Below, in pieces: positions 10,978-21,639 of a stretch of 64,000 bases of DNA. The notes under the pieces were generated by a model. The model worked only from the letters and a program-made list of their open reading frames with translations. It did no database searches and had not been told where the DNA came from. Source of the stretch: Henricia sp. BOLD:AAB3569 (lineage: Eukaryota; Echinodermata; Asteroidea; Spinulosida; Echinasteridae); assembly GCA_037783545.1 (NCBI GenBank), contig JBBELK010000515.1:434001-498000 (forward strand), in the 5' to 3' direction. Every line of letters begins with the position of its first letter. The first letter of the stretch is position 1. Position numbers and translations under genes: made by a program.

Positions 10978-12807
10978 CTACGTTCCCCTGCTGTCTGTCC
11001 TGTCGTTCTCCAGAGGGTCATCTGCCAGTTGGGGAGGGACTTCAGAGGTCAACTTGGCCCGGTTTTTGTAGACGTGGTACGGGGTGATGGGAGGTGGCTT
11101 GACGGATACGGTCAGCCTTTGAGCCGTGGCGCTCAGATCATCCTTGAATGTTATTTTCGGTGTTTGGGTTCTTGGGTTCGCTTTCTGAGGTGCCTCGCCC
11201 ATTTGCAGCATTTCCTGGATTTCGAGTGTATTGGTGTTAGCGGCCCGTTTATCAGGTACAGCCTCCGAACCCTTTTCTCCGACTGTGTGCCTCTTTATTT
11301 TCTCCCCGACACGTGTGGACCTTTCCCTGGTTTGATCGTGACATTTTCTAGATTCTGTGGTCCATTTCGAGGTGTTCTTTGCAAGGACGCTGCCGAGTGT
11401 CTTGGTTTTAGCGGCTCGTTTATCCGGTACGGCGTACACAGCCTCTGAACCATTTTCCCCGGTTGTGTGCCTCTTTATTTCTCCCTCTTCAACGTGTGGA
11501 CCTTTTCCCGGCTTGGTCGTGGCAATGGGAGAAATTCTGTCGAGAGTGCTGTTAGCATGTTCAGTTCCCGACTGTTGGTCTTGTCTCGTTTCCACGATTG
11601 CCGGTGTCTGTTGGGATTCAGCCGAGTTGCCCGGGGATGCTGGGCGCGTGGTGACTGGACCAAGATCGAGCTGCGTCTCGGCGCTACCCGTCACGCTGGT
11701 GCACGGTCCACTGTCGGGACTCGTTTGAGGATTGCAAGAAGGGTCGGTGTTTGGTTTCTGACGATCGTTGAAGAGAAGCCAATACAGGAGAAACGCGATG
11801 ACAGACAGCAAGACGATGGCTGACACACACCCTCCAACAACCACTGAGATATTGTTTGTGGATGTAGGAGGGTTTGAAGCACCGCTGTCGGATGTTGCTG
11901 CCGTGGGGTTAGGTTTAGGAGCCGTGGGTTGAACTCGGGACTCGTCAGTTTCACTGTTATCAGTTCCGTATGTTTCTTTCCCTTGAGAAGATGGTGGTTG
12001 TGAAGTAACTGTGGTAGGTTCGGACATGACAGTGGTTATCTTTGGATCTTCGTCCCACTGAGTTGATGGTGATGGACCTGAGGTACTCTCGGTCGTGACG
12101 GATGCTATCGCGGCATCAACTATCAACAAGGCAGTTTGTTTCTGCCTCGTTAACAAAGTGTTGCCCCTGAACACCTCACACGCCACTCTACTGCCGTTGT
12201 GTTCCATTCTGAGAGGATAGATGGCAAGGTTCATTCCGTTCCTAGTTAGTATAAAAGTGTCTGAAGTTTGTATTCTTTCCCAAAGTCCACCGGTTGATAT
12301 GAACCAAGCATATGAGTCATCTGGCTGAAGATTAGCATCGCAGCGGAACGAAACGCGACTGCCTCTCCCCTTGGTGCGGCGAGTCGGTTTGACAGCCGTG
12401 TTTATCGGGTCTACAACGGTGAGGGCCGCAGGGGATGAATAGTATCGTCTTTTATCAGGATACGAATATACACAACATCTGTATTTTCCTGCATCGCTTC
12501 GTTTGACATTTCGTTTGTGCAGAACCCACTTGGAACCTTGTGACGATATTATATATTGTGACAACGTGGACATGCAGTAGGTGAGATAGTGTACGTCTCC
12601 GTTTAAGGTTGTGTGTTCCCAAAGCAACGTGTAATGTGAATGTCCATTATATATACGAGGACCGCATACTGCATCGTTGAGTGTACAACTCAATGTCACG
12701 TTATCTCCTATCACGGCCAATGTATTCTGTGGCGATTTTGTGAAGAAACTATTGCAGCTACCTTCACACAACAAAACCAACAGCATAAAAATCGTCAGGA
12801 GCTCCAT
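10978..12807 (-). CDS. Ig/ITIM receptor copy 2, tail-truncated (609 aa)
   Basis: Single-exon gene for a type I membrane protein. A signal peptide spans about 1-19. Ig domain 1 has Cys41 and the DAGKYRC motif near 106-111; Ig domain 2 has FRCD and GSRVAC near 155 and 210. A Thr/Ser/Pro-rich stalk of about 90 residues and one membrane helix at about 321-346 (ending LLYWLLF) follow. The cytoplasmic tail has a partial internal duplication: 'IKRHTTGENGSEAVYAVPDK' recurs as 'IKRHTVGEKGSEAVPDK', the second without its tyrosine. A YHVYKNRA motif (YxN, Grb2-type) follows. A frameshift close to the end replaces the ITIM and ITSM with DRTDSRGT and a stop. It therefore keeps adaptor motifs but has lost the phosphatase-recruiting ones. 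The start Met was chosen because the signal peptide follows directly. Confidence 0.85.
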   Translation of the reverse strand: MELLTIFMLLVLLCEGSCNSFFTKSPQNTLAVIGDNVTLSCTLNDAVCGPRIYNGHSHYTLLWEHTTLNGDVHYLTYCMSTLSQYIISSQGSKWVLHKRNVKRSDAGKYRCCVYSYPDKRRYYSSPAALTVVDPINTAVKPTRRTKGRGSRVSFRCDANLQPDDSYAWFISTGGLWERIQTSDTFILTRNGMNLAIYPLRMEHNGSRVACEVFRGNTLLTRQKQTALLIVDAAIASVTTESTSGPSPSTQWDEDPKITTVMSEPTTVTSQPPSSQGKETYGTDNSETDESRVQPTAPKPNPTAATSDSGASNPPTSTNNISVVVGGCVSAIVLLSVIAFLLYWLLFNDRQKPNTDPSCNPQTSPDSGPCTSVTGSAETQLDLGPVTTRPASPGNSAESQQTPAIVETRQDQQSGTEHANSTLDRISPIATTKPGKGPHVEEGEIKRHTTGENGSEAVYAVPDKRAAKTKTLGSVLAKNTSKWTTESRKCHDQTRERSTRVGEKIKRHTVGEKGSEAVPDKRAANTNTLEIQEMLQMGEAPQKANPRTQTPKITFKDDLSATAQRLTVSVKPPPITPYHVYKNRAKLTSEVPPQLADDPLENDRTDSRGT

Positions 12808-13060
12808 AGCTTGAACTCGATGAGGTCAGAGACATACTAGTACAATTTTCACCAAACAAACAATTTCAAAAAAAATGCGAGAGCAAATTTGTGCTTGCAT
12901 CTTGATCCAGCGCAATGCATATCAAGTCCCATCCGTACTGTGCACGATGCCTGATATGCCCACAATAGACACGGAAGTTTTGGCATTATTTTTTTGACTC
13001 TGTGATTGTGTCCGGTTTGTAAGTATTTTTCTTTCCTATCTTTCTTGTCTGGCAACAGAT
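12808..13060 (-). promoter_or_regulatory. Shared 5' flank of Ig copy 2
   Basis: Resembles the other Ig 5' flanks. CGGAAGT lies at 12972-12978 (plus reading), 165 bases before the ATG. The 'tgcattgcgctgg' word occurs about 100 bases before the ATG. A candidate proximal promoter. Confidence 0.5.
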
Positions 13061-13292
13061 AGAAAGAAAACAATAACACGCCAATATTATTGCAGACTTA
13101 AAATTCATCATCAAAACTTTGCCTGGCAACGGGCATTTTAAGAAATGAGAACGCTTGAGAAACTGAGACAGCCACACCAGTTTGATTTGTACATTGTCAA
13201 GATTTACGGAACACAATTAAATTATACTGCACTTATTACTATAGAATCAGGTTAAAGTATGTAGTTCCAGATCGCAAAATACCAAATTCGGT

Positions 13293-13360
13293 ACCCCACC
13301 CCCCCCCCCCCCCCCCCCCCCCACCCCCCCCCCCCCCCCCCCCCCCTCCCCCCCACCCCA
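13293..13360. repeat. Poly-C tract
   Basis: About 65 bases of almost pure C, broken by a few A and one T. Its length is likely variable and hard to sequence. It has potential for i-motif/G-quadruplex structure. Confidence 0.95.
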
Positions 13361-13705
13361 AAAGCCTAGGCCAAAGCAGGCAATCCCAGAATATAGGTTT
13401 TGCTGGATCCTGACAGGGAATCTTCTTAACGCATGAAAATCGACTTTATTTTATCAATATCAGGCTGAAAGATCAGACTAGGGTGTGACTTACGCTGCAC
13501 AAATAATGATAAAGCCTTATTGTCTTGATTTATTTTAATGAAATAGACTAGTTTTTCATGTAAGACGATTCGCTATCAGGATCCATGGAAACTCATTTGA
13601 TTCTCGGGTTGTCTGGTTTGGCCTGGACATGTTTGGGACACCCTGTATAGTGCTAAATACATCTTTGTTGTAGCCAAAAAAATGTAAACTGTATCGGTGG
13701 TCTTA

Positions 13706-13856
13706 AGCGGGCCTCCCACTGTGCGATTTTGGCCACGAATTTCCTACGAATTGGTACGATTATCGGAGACTGCCTATAGACTCTACACACAATCGTACCC
13801 AATCGTACCAAATCGTAGCTAATTCGTGGCAAATATCGCACAGTGGGAGGCCCGCT
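13706..13856. mobile_element. Foldback MITE, GCGGGCCTCCC family, copy 2
   Basis: Same ends as the copies at 3980 and 23778: AGCGGGCCTCCCACTGTGCG and complement. TTA lies on the left and TTA on the right, consistent with a 3-bp target duplication. About 151 bp long and forms one near-complete hairpin. Confidence 0.9.
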
Positions 13857-14214
13857 TTACGATCAGACCCCATAAATCTTTGGCAAAATGACGAGGACAT
13901 GCAGACACACACAAACAGGAACACGCATAGAAGCAGTCAGGCAGAGAATCGGCTTTCTAAACCAATTCTCAGTTTTTCTGTTAAGCTGATGGTCCATTTC
14001 TCATAATTACTATATATAAAATAAATTTTAAAGACTACAACGAACGATACCATTTATTTTTCAATTTCCTCGTCCAAGTGGTCATGATAATAAAAATAAT
14101 TCACACTACTGTATATAGAGCAAAGTTTCTGCCTTGGTCTATCAGACCAGTTTCTCGGTTAATAGGCCTATGTATAGGTTAAACTCGTGTTAGTACCAAA
14201 AGTAATTATATTAT

Positions 14215-14220
14215 TTTATT
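14215..14220 (-). promoter_or_regulatory. Candidate polyadenylation signal (AATAAA)
   Basis: AATAAA on the minus strand about 165 bases past the stop of Ig copy 3, at the same relative place as in copies 4 and 5. Confidence 0.45.
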
Positions 14221-14381
14221 TTTTTACATTCTTTGTCTTAGCGTATAGATAGACCCCTTCCATGGGCGACCATGATAAGGGCCAGTCACATTGGCACCGT
14301 GCGTCATGCACAAGTAGGCATTATTGTCACATCATTTAATTACGAAAACCTGCCCCTATCATGGCCGCCGGTGCATCAGGT

Positions 14382-16184
14382 CTAATCTCCCTTTCTGAAC
14401 TTGCCCACACAACCCTTGTTTGTGATGTCTGCGTACACTGTCCCCTCTTCCTCTCGGATGATGGCACCAACTTCTCCCTTCCTTAGGTCCAAGTCGGCGT
14501 ACACAAGCCCTTCTACGTTCCTCTGCTGCATGCTTTCCCTGTCGTTCTCCGGAGGGTCATCTGCTGTCTGGGGAGGGACTTCAGGGGTCGAGTTGGCCCG
14601 GTTTTTGTAGACGTGGTATGGCGTGACGGGAGGTGGTTTTATGACGACGGTCGGTTGGGCACTCACAACGCGTGTTGGACCTAAGGAAGGCTTGACGGAT
14701 ACGGTCGGCTGTTGAGCCGCGGCGCTCGGATCCTCCTCGAATGGTATTTTCGGTGTTTGTGTCACTCCATCCTTGGGTTCGTTTCTCGAGGCACCTTGCC
14801 CATTTGTACCTTTTTCTGGATTCCGAGGGGTGCTCTTTGCAAGGACGCCACCGAGTGTCTTGGTTTTAGCGACCCGTTTATCAGGAGTGGCGTACACAGC
14901 CTCCGAACTCTTTCCTCCGATTGTGTACCTCTTCATTTCTACCTCTGCCATGTGCAGAGATTTAGTCGTTACATTAGGAGAAATTCTATCGGCTATGCTG
15001 TGATCATGTTCAGTTTCTGACTGTTGGTCTTGTCTCAATTCCACGATTGCCGATGTCTGTTGGGATTCGGCCGAGTTGCCCGGAGATGCTGAGCGTGTGG
15101 TGGCTGGACCATGATCGAGCTGCGTCTCGGCGCTACCCGTCACATTGGTGTACGGTCCACCGTCAGGACTCGTTTGAGGATGGCAAGAAAGGTCGGTGTT
15201 TGGTTTCTTACGATCCTTGAAGAGAAGCCAATACAGAAGAAACGCGATGACGAACAGCAAGACGATGGCTGACACACACCCTCCAACAATCGCAAATGTA
15301 ATAGGAGAAGCACCATTGTTGGAATTTGCTACCGTGGGGATAGGTTTAGGATTCGAGGGTTGAACTCGGGGGTCGTCGGGTCCACTGCTGTCAGTTTTGA
15401 CTGTTTCGTCTTGCGCAGATGGAGACGGCGGATGTGGCATGCCCACGGTAGGCGCGGTGGTGATGGACTGTATCTTGGGACGGACTATCAACAAGGCAGT
15501 TTTATTATGCCTCGTTAACGAAGTGTTACCCCTGAACACCTCACACGCCACTCTACTGCCGTTGTGTTCCATTGTGAGATGAGAGATGGTAAGGTTCATT
15601 CCGTTGCTAGTTAGTCTGAAGGTGCCCGAGGTTTGTATTCTTTCCCAAATTCCACCGGTTGATATGAACCAAGCATATGAGTCATTTGTTTGACGATTAC
15701 AGCGGAACGAAGCGCGGTTGCCTTTTCTCTTAGTGAGACGAGTCGGTTTGGCGGCCGTGTTTATCGGGTTTACTACGGTGAAAGCACCAAAGGATGAACA
15801 ACGCTGTCCCAGATAACGGTTGACACGAGCAACTTTAATGCATCTGTATGCTCCTGCATCACCTTGTTCGAAATTTTGTATTTGCAGGGCCCACTTGCAA
15901 CCTACGGATAAAACCATATACCTCTTCGTATTTACGATGTTTGAGTAGTAGGCCTACGTGGACTTGCAATTGGAGAGACTGGTTTGGACTCCGTTTGAGA
16001 GACTGCGTTGCCAATGAAACGTGTAAAGGCTACGAAGACTGCATGCTGTAACGGTGAGTGTACAACTCAATGTCACGTTATCTCCTATCACGGCCGAGGT
16101 ATCCTGTGGCGATTTCGAGAAGAAAATGGTGCAGCCACCCCCATGAACCAACACCAACAGTAGACAAATCTTAAGCAGCTTCAT
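14382..16184 (-). pseudogene. Ig/ITIM receptor copy 3, in-frame stop
   Basis: Starts with a signal peptide (MKLLKICLLLVLVHGGG) and the first half of Ig domain 1 (LSCTL, FHWQR). A TAG at 15956-15954 then interrupts the frame. Downstream the same frame continues without a shift through the rest of Ig1 (DAGAYRC), Ig2 (FRCN, GSRVACE), stalk, membrane helix (IVLLFVIAFLLYWLLF) and tail. The tail has YATP, YKN, LVYADL and TVYADI (ITSM-like). Compared with copies 4 and 5 there is a 9-base insertion, TAGGCCTAC, after the Ser-Thr pair. It adds stop-Ala-Tyr and keeps the frame. Without readthrough or an internal start at 15917, only a 76-residue fragment would be made. There are no introns. Confidence 0.85.
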
Positions 16185-16345
16185 AGCAACGCGGTGAGGT
16201 CAGCGACGTAGAATTTTCAGCAAACACAAGTTCAAGGAAAATGCCTAGAGCAAATTAGATTCTGTGCTTGCGTCTTGATCCAGCGCAATGCAGTGTCATA
16301 CTGTGCACGATTATGCCTGTGATAGAAACGGAAGTTTGGCAATTT
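16185..16345 (-). promoter_or_regulatory. Shared 5' flank of Ig copy 3
   Basis: Closely matches the flanks of copies 4 and 5 ('gatccagcgcaatgcagtg', 'gtgatagaaacggaagtttg'). CGGAAGT lies at 16329-16335, 145 bases before the ATG. Past about 16345 the match to the other copies is lost. Confidence 0.55.
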
Positions 16346-17199
16346 ATACTGAATATGTATTAATTACAAATTTCATTTTTAATGTACATAGCCTAGTCTT
16401 TAATTCCTGGTTTTTTCATATTTATGTTTTATGTCATATACTTGATTTGTACCTTTCCTGTAAATGGCGATTTATTCGCGACTAATTTTTCTTTCTCTTG
16501 GTAATAGAAAAGAAAATCTGTCTGCTCTTTTTTTTCATGGTGTCTGGTAAAGCATACAACCACACAACTAATGGGCACATCTCTGACTTTTTGCACGAAA
16601 ACAATTCTTCAAAAAACACCATCGAACACAGACGGTTTTCGGAGTTTTTTGCGTGTAAAGGTATGGAACTGATGACCGTGTTTACTCGTGTTTCTCAGGA
16701 TTGCGTCACGGGGTCATGCGCATATCATTAATACCGAATGAACGTTTCAGAAATCGTAAAAAGTTCATTTTCGAAAACCGCACTTTTGCTTGCGATATAT
16801 CCACTTAAAACGGACGATTTGAAATAAACAGCGGTGTAAGTCGGCTTGAGGGATATGTGGACTATCGAAAAAGGTGCAAATGCTGGATTTTTCGTCAAGG
16901 GGGATTCTAGCTCTTTAATTTTTCTGTCAAAGCTGGTGCATAGTCCATTTCTCATAATTACACACATAAAATAAATTCCAAAAACCACAACGATAATTTT
17001 TTTTCTCAATTTCCTCGTCTTATTACATGTAATTAGCCATGATATCTAAAGTAATATACACTAATGTATGAACAAAGGTTCTTGAATAAACATAGGCCAA
17101 TCAGGCCAGTTTATCTGTTAATATGTAGGTTAAACTTGTGTTAGTATACAAAACGTAATAATATTTTGTTGGCACTTTTACATTCTTTGTCTAAGTGTA
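16346..17199. other. Intergenic between Ig copies 3 and 4
   Basis: No gene was seen. The part from about 16930 to 17190 resembles 13970-14230 ('tctcataattac', 'aatttcctcgtc'). The duplicated unit around copies 3 and 4 therefore includes this stretch. Confidence 0.5.
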
Positions 17200-17553
17200 T
17201 ATAGATAGACCCTTCGCACGGGCGGCCATGACAGGGGGCAGTCACATTGTCACCGTGTGTCATGCACGAGTACAGTAGGCTCTTTGTGGATTGATTTCAA
17301 TAGGAAAACCTGCCCGCTGTCATGGCGGACGCCACCGGTGCTAAGGGTCTATTGATCTTTCGCCAGTGACGTACAGATCAAAATTACAAACTGCTAGAAT
17401 TTAACAAACGTCAGAATTATAATTTGTTGTAATCAGCCAAACATCATGCGCTAATAATATTAATTTATCATAAAATCCTGAATGACTTCTTCAACCTCTC
17501 TGCTCTGTTATATCTTAAAGCCATATAGAGAATGTACAAGTATCGAGCACCAA

Positions 17554-17986
17554 AATAGTTCCGACCTGTCAATCAAGCCGAACCCGCCGACCAATCACAA
17601 CAGAGTTAGCAGACATCGCCCACATAGGTCAAAGTGCATTGCATCACAACAACACAACAACATACATTTTGTACGGTGTTGTCTGCGGTGATCTGGGTGA
17701 ATTTTTGGTTTCAAGGCCGGACGATTCGCTGTACAAAGGTAAGAAAGCATGTCTTTCATGATGATATGATATCCCTGTATTACTAGCCCTTTACTCAGTG
17801 TATTCTAATATAACTGTTGACCCTGAAACATGAATACCTTTGAGTTTTTTTCCAATGAATCTGTGTTTTCCGTTAAAAGTCCCATTAGTTTGTGCAATGT
17901 GTGTGGACATTTTGAGGGATAGCGTGTGAGGCATTGCAACAATATCCATGGGGCGGAGTTAACTGGGAAAACTCGGAACTATGCAT
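17554..17986. mobile_element. Inverted-repeat element (TAGTTCCGA ends), copy 1
   Basis: Begins ATAGTTCCGACCTGTCAATC and ends ACTCGGAACTATGCAT. The rest matches the element at 56111-56556 over its length. About 430 bp, no transposase frame. Lies within block B. Confidence 0.75.
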
Positions 17987-19195
17987 TAACATTCAGTTTC
18001 TTCGACGCAAACTAAACCAAATTCTGAAGACGAGGAGTGGAACGCATAAATAGTCTGGTACCTTTCTGGTAAGTTTTCATGTAAGTTTACCATGTACATT
18101 GCCTTAAACACTGTTACCTGTACATTTATTTAGTAATCATTGGGATATTTTAAATGGGACACTGCCTTGAACATTCCAAGTCAGTGATAATAAAACGAAG
18201 CATGCATCTCTTATATAAATTAATTTTTTAAAACTACAAATCGCATTACATGTACAATATTACTGAGTAATGTACATACCACTGAGTACATTTCTATACG
18301 GAATCCATAAAGTCACATTCTCGTGCGCACGAGAGACAGTTTGTAGAAATGTATTTTCGGAAGATGTCCCTTTATGTATGGGCTCTGTACATTTCAGATT
18401 TGTAGAATTTCAACATTTAATAGTAACTTGGTTATTAAAAAACCTTGTTTATAAAATATACAAAAACCGAAACTCTAAGGGAGATACTGTATTACCGGAA
18501 ATTCAACAAGATGGTGTAGGTAGGGAGTAAACATTTTCTCCATAGCAATGACTGTGATATTGTATTATGTCAAGCATCACCAGTCCTCTTCCTGTCATAT
18601 TTAATTCCTCTCAGTTTCACTGTATTGATTCCCTTAGTTCAAAGCCAACTTCCAGTTATGTTCCTACTCTTATTTTTAATGTGCAAAACGGCAAATCGAT
18701 GACTAATGATTTTAACCACATTAAGGTTTGACTAGCCAAATTTATTACAACGAGGAGACATAAACAAGTCATTTAGAAGTCCTTCACAAGTCCAATTACA
18801 AGCAACGGAGTGGACATGCAGGATGTCGATAGCTTGTGATTTAAATTAAGGCCCATGGACTTGTGATGGACTTGTGGTGGACTTGTGAAGGCTTGAGTAT
18901 AATGTGAGGACTTGTGATGGACTCGACTACAAACCTACAGAAATACCGCGGGGCGGCATGATACACATCATGTCATCCCCTTTCTCGGTATAGAGGTTGG
19001 GTGTGTCTCCACGTCTTCCACCACGTGCACAGGCCTATCAGGGGCGGATTTGGCTTTTGGTTAAGGGTGGCTCCTACTGTGTACCGAAAACATGCCCTGC
19101 TAGAGGGGGCCGGAAAATTTTGAAATGTAGGTGCTTTCCTTGTTATTTAAGGCACTTTTGTTTTAGTTTCAGGAGAGGGATTTTTAATGCAATAA

Positions 19196-19201
19196 TTTAT
19201 T
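19196..19201 (-). promoter_or_regulatory. Candidate polyadenylation signal (AATAAA)
   Basis: AATAAA on the minus strand about 170 bases past the stop of Ig copy 4, in an AT-rich stretch also found behind copy 5. Confidence 0.45.
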
Positions 19202-19368
19202 TATATTTATTTTCAAACATTAGTTCGCCGCTCAAGAGAGGGGTTGCAACCCCCTCAATTATAAAGAAACCTCGTCAGTCCAGTCCATCCGCACTACAAA
19301 TCAATTTATATAAACTAGATGCATCAGCGATCAGCTCACCATCCGTCTTCTTTAGGTATTTGCTCCGA

Positions 19369-21138
19369 CTAATCTCCCTTCCGACTAATCTCCCTTCCGA
19401 CTAATCTCCCTTCCGAAACATCTCCCTTCCGAAACTTGCCCACACAACCCTTGTTTGTGATGTCTGCGTACATGGTCTCCTCTTCTTCTCCGATGATGGC
19501 AGCAACTTCTCCCCTCCTTAGGTCCAAGTCGGCGTACACCAGCCCTTCTACGTTCCTCTGCTGCATGCTTTCCCTGTCATTCTCTGGAGGGTCATCTGTC
19601 GGTTCGGGAGGGACTTCAGGGGTCGACTTGGCCCGGTTTTTGTAGACGTGGTATGGCGTGACAGGAGGTGGTTTTATGACGCCGGTCGGTTGGGCACTCA
19701 CAACGCGTGTTGGACCTATGGAAGGCTTGACGAACACGGTCGGCTTTTGAGCCGTGGCGCCCGGGTCATCGTGGAATGTTATTTTCGGTGTTTGGGTCAC
19801 CCCATCCTTGGGTTCGTTTTTCGAGGCGCCTTGCTCATTTGTTGCCTTTTCTAGATTCCGAGGGGTGCTTTTTGCAAGGACGCCACCGAGTGTCTTCGTT
19901 TTAGCGGCCCGTTTATCAGGTACGGCGTACACCGCCTCCGAACCCTTTCCTCCGATTGTGTGCCTCTTCATTTCTCCCTCTGCCATGTGCAGGGATTTAG
20001 TCGTGACAGTGGGAGAAATTATATCGGCTATGCTGTGATCATGTTCAGTTTCTGACTGTTGGTCTTGTCTCACTTCCACGATTGCCGATGTCTGTTGGGA
20101 TTCGACTGAGTTGCACGTAGATGCTGAGCGCGTGGTGGCTGGACCAAGATCGAGCTGCGTCTCGGCGCTACCCGTCACACTGGTGTACGGTCCACTGTTT
20201 GGTTTGTGACGATCTTTGAAGAGAAGCCAATACAGAAGAAACGCAATGACGAACAACAAGACGATGCCCGACACACATCCTCCAACAAGCACTAATGGAG
20301 AAGGGTTTGAAGCACCACCGTTGGAATTTGCTACCGTGGGGATAAGATTAGGATTCGTGCTGTCAGTTTTGACTGTTTCGTGCGACTGCGCAGATGGAGA
20401 TGGCGGCTGTGGCATAGTGATGAGAATTATCTGGGGACGGACTTTCAACAAGGCAGTTTGTCTCTGCCTCGTTAACGAAGTGTTGCCCCTGAACACCTCA
20501 CACGCCACTCTACTGCCGTTGTGTTCCATTCTGAGAGGAGAGATGGTAAGGTTCATTCCGTTCCTAGTTAGTCTGAAGGTGTCCGAGGTTTGTATTCTTT
20601 CCCAAAGTCCACCGGTTGATTTGAACCAAGCATACGAGTCTTCTGCCTGAAGATTAGCCTCGCAGAGGAACGAAGCGATGTCGCCTTCTCTCTTCCTGCG
20701 ACGAGTCGGTTTGACAGCCGTGTTTACCGGGTCTACTACGGTGAGAGACGCGAAGGATGAATATGAATGTCCCACAGGGTTGACACCTGAATATACATGG
20801 CATCTGTATCCTCTTGCATCACCCCGTTGGGCATTTTGTATGTGCAGAGCCCACTCGAAACCGTCGGAAGAGACGGTATATCTCAGTGCATTCACGATAT
20901 TTGAGTACGTTGACGTGCAAATTGAGAGATCGATTTGGGCTCCGTTTGAGGCAATGCGTTGCCAATGAAACGTGTAATAGTCAGGAAGACCACATGTTGT
21001 CCTGACGGTGAGTGTACAACTCAACGTCACGTTATCTCCTATCACGGTCAAGGTATTCTGTGGCGGTTTCAAGAAGAAACTGTTGCAGCCACCTTCATGC
21101 ACCAACACCCACAACATAAAAATCTTGAGCAGCTTCAT
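19369..21138 (-). CDS. Ig/ITIM receptor copy 4, intact (589 aa)
   Basis: Type I membrane receptor encoded in one exon. A signal peptide spans 1-18 or so (MKLLKIFMLWVLVHEGG). Ig V-type domain 1 has Cys41, the FHWQR core, and Cys113 in DARGYRC, with extra Cys at 49 and 74 that could form a second disulfide. Ig domain 2 has Cys159 and Cys213 with LTISPLRMEHNGSRVAC. A Pro/Ser/Thr stalk precedes a membrane helix at about 282-306. The 280-residue tail contains, in order, YAVP (YxxP, SH2-adaptor type), YKN (Grb2 type), LVYADL at Tyr535 (ITIM) and TMYADI at Tyr557 (ITSM-like). The YADLDL core resembles SIRP-family ITIMs. Phosphorylation there would be expected to recruit SHP phosphatases at the plasma membrane. 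The C-terminus is 16 residues longer than in copies 1, 3 and 5 because a 16-base unit is repeated at the end of the gene. Ligand unknown. Confidence 0.9.
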   Translation of the reverse strand: MKLLKIFMLWVLVHEGGCNSFFLKPPQNTLTVIGDNVTLSCTLTVRTTCGLPDYYTFHWQRIASNGAQIDLSICTSTYSNIVNALRYTVSSDGFEWALHIQNAQRGDARGYRCHVYSGVNPVGHSYSSFASLTVVDPVNTAVKPTRRRKREGDIASFLCEANLQAEDSYAWFKSTGGLWERIQTSDTFRLTRNGMNLTISPLRMEHNGSRVACEVFRGNTSLTRQRQTALLKVRPQIILITMPQPPSPSAQSHETVKTDSTNPNLIPTVANSNGGASNPSPLVLVGGCVSGIVLLFVIAFLLYWLLFKDRHKPNSGPYTSVTGSAETQLDLGPATTRSASTCNSVESQQTSAIVEVRQDQQSETEHDHSIADIISPTVTTKSLHMAEGEMKRHTIGGKGSEAVYAVPDKRAAKTKTLGGVLAKSTPRNLEKATNEQGASKNEPKDGVTQTPKITFHDDPGATAQKPTVFVKPSIGPTRVVSAQPTGVIKPPPVTPYHVYKNRAKSTPEVPPEPTDDPPENDRESMQQRNVEGLVYADLDLRRGEVAAIIGEEEETMYADITNKGCVGKFRKGDVSEGRLVGREISRKGD

Positions 21139-21550
21139 AGCAACGCGGTGAGGTCAGAAACGTAGAATTTTCAGCAAACACAATTTCAAGGAAAATGATA
21201 GAGCAAATTAGATTGTGTACTTGCGTCTTGATCCAGCGCAATGCAGTGTCATACTGTGCACGATTGTGCCTGTGATAGAAACGGAAGTTTGGCAATATAT
21301 GGGATTTTGGCTATGCTTGTGTCTGGTTTGTAGGAAATTGTCTTTCCTTCCTTCCCTGTAACGGAAAGAAAACTCCAACACGCCCATTTTATTGCAGAGT
21401 GACTTAAATTGGAAGTGCCTATATTTTTCCCCTAATTCGTAATGTGGGTTTGTTTTCCGCAAAACGCATGCATGTAGTTTGTGAACAAACAATGCGCAGA
21501 ACCCGAAAAATAATCATACTATAATAAAAACAATAGGCCTATACAAAATT
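21139..21550 (-). promoter_or_regulatory. Shared 5' flank of Ig copy 4
   Basis: Nearly collinear with 63231-63668 upstream of copy 5, ending at 'caataggcctatacaa' in both. CGGAAGT lies at 21282-21288, 144 bases before the ATG. A TATA-like 'atatatgg' lies at about 21296-21303. Proximal promoter and 5' UTR are expected here. Confidence 0.55.
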
Positions 21551-21639
21551 TGTATAAAACAAAACACCTTTTTAACTGTGAGCGATTTGTGTTTGTCTAC
21601 GTCTTTAATTTACGCATGAGTGTACGCAGTATCTGCCAT

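Larger units (their letters stand above)
17200..19368. repeat. Segmental duplication block B (3' flank of Ig copy 4)
   Basis: Collinear with block A (4130-6167) and block C (59285-61451), with the same ordered landmarks. It begins with the 'gggcggccatgacaggggg' element, also present at 14252-14380 beside copy 3. It holds an extra inserted inverted-repeat element at 17554-17986 that is not at the matching place in block A. Confidence 0.8.

Noticed and set aside
19754..20038. Plus-strand open frames of 94-148 codons opposite all Ig receptor genes, similar between copies
   Set aside because: They are antisense shadows: their similarity follows from the conserved minus-strand genes, and they show no domain or splice logic.
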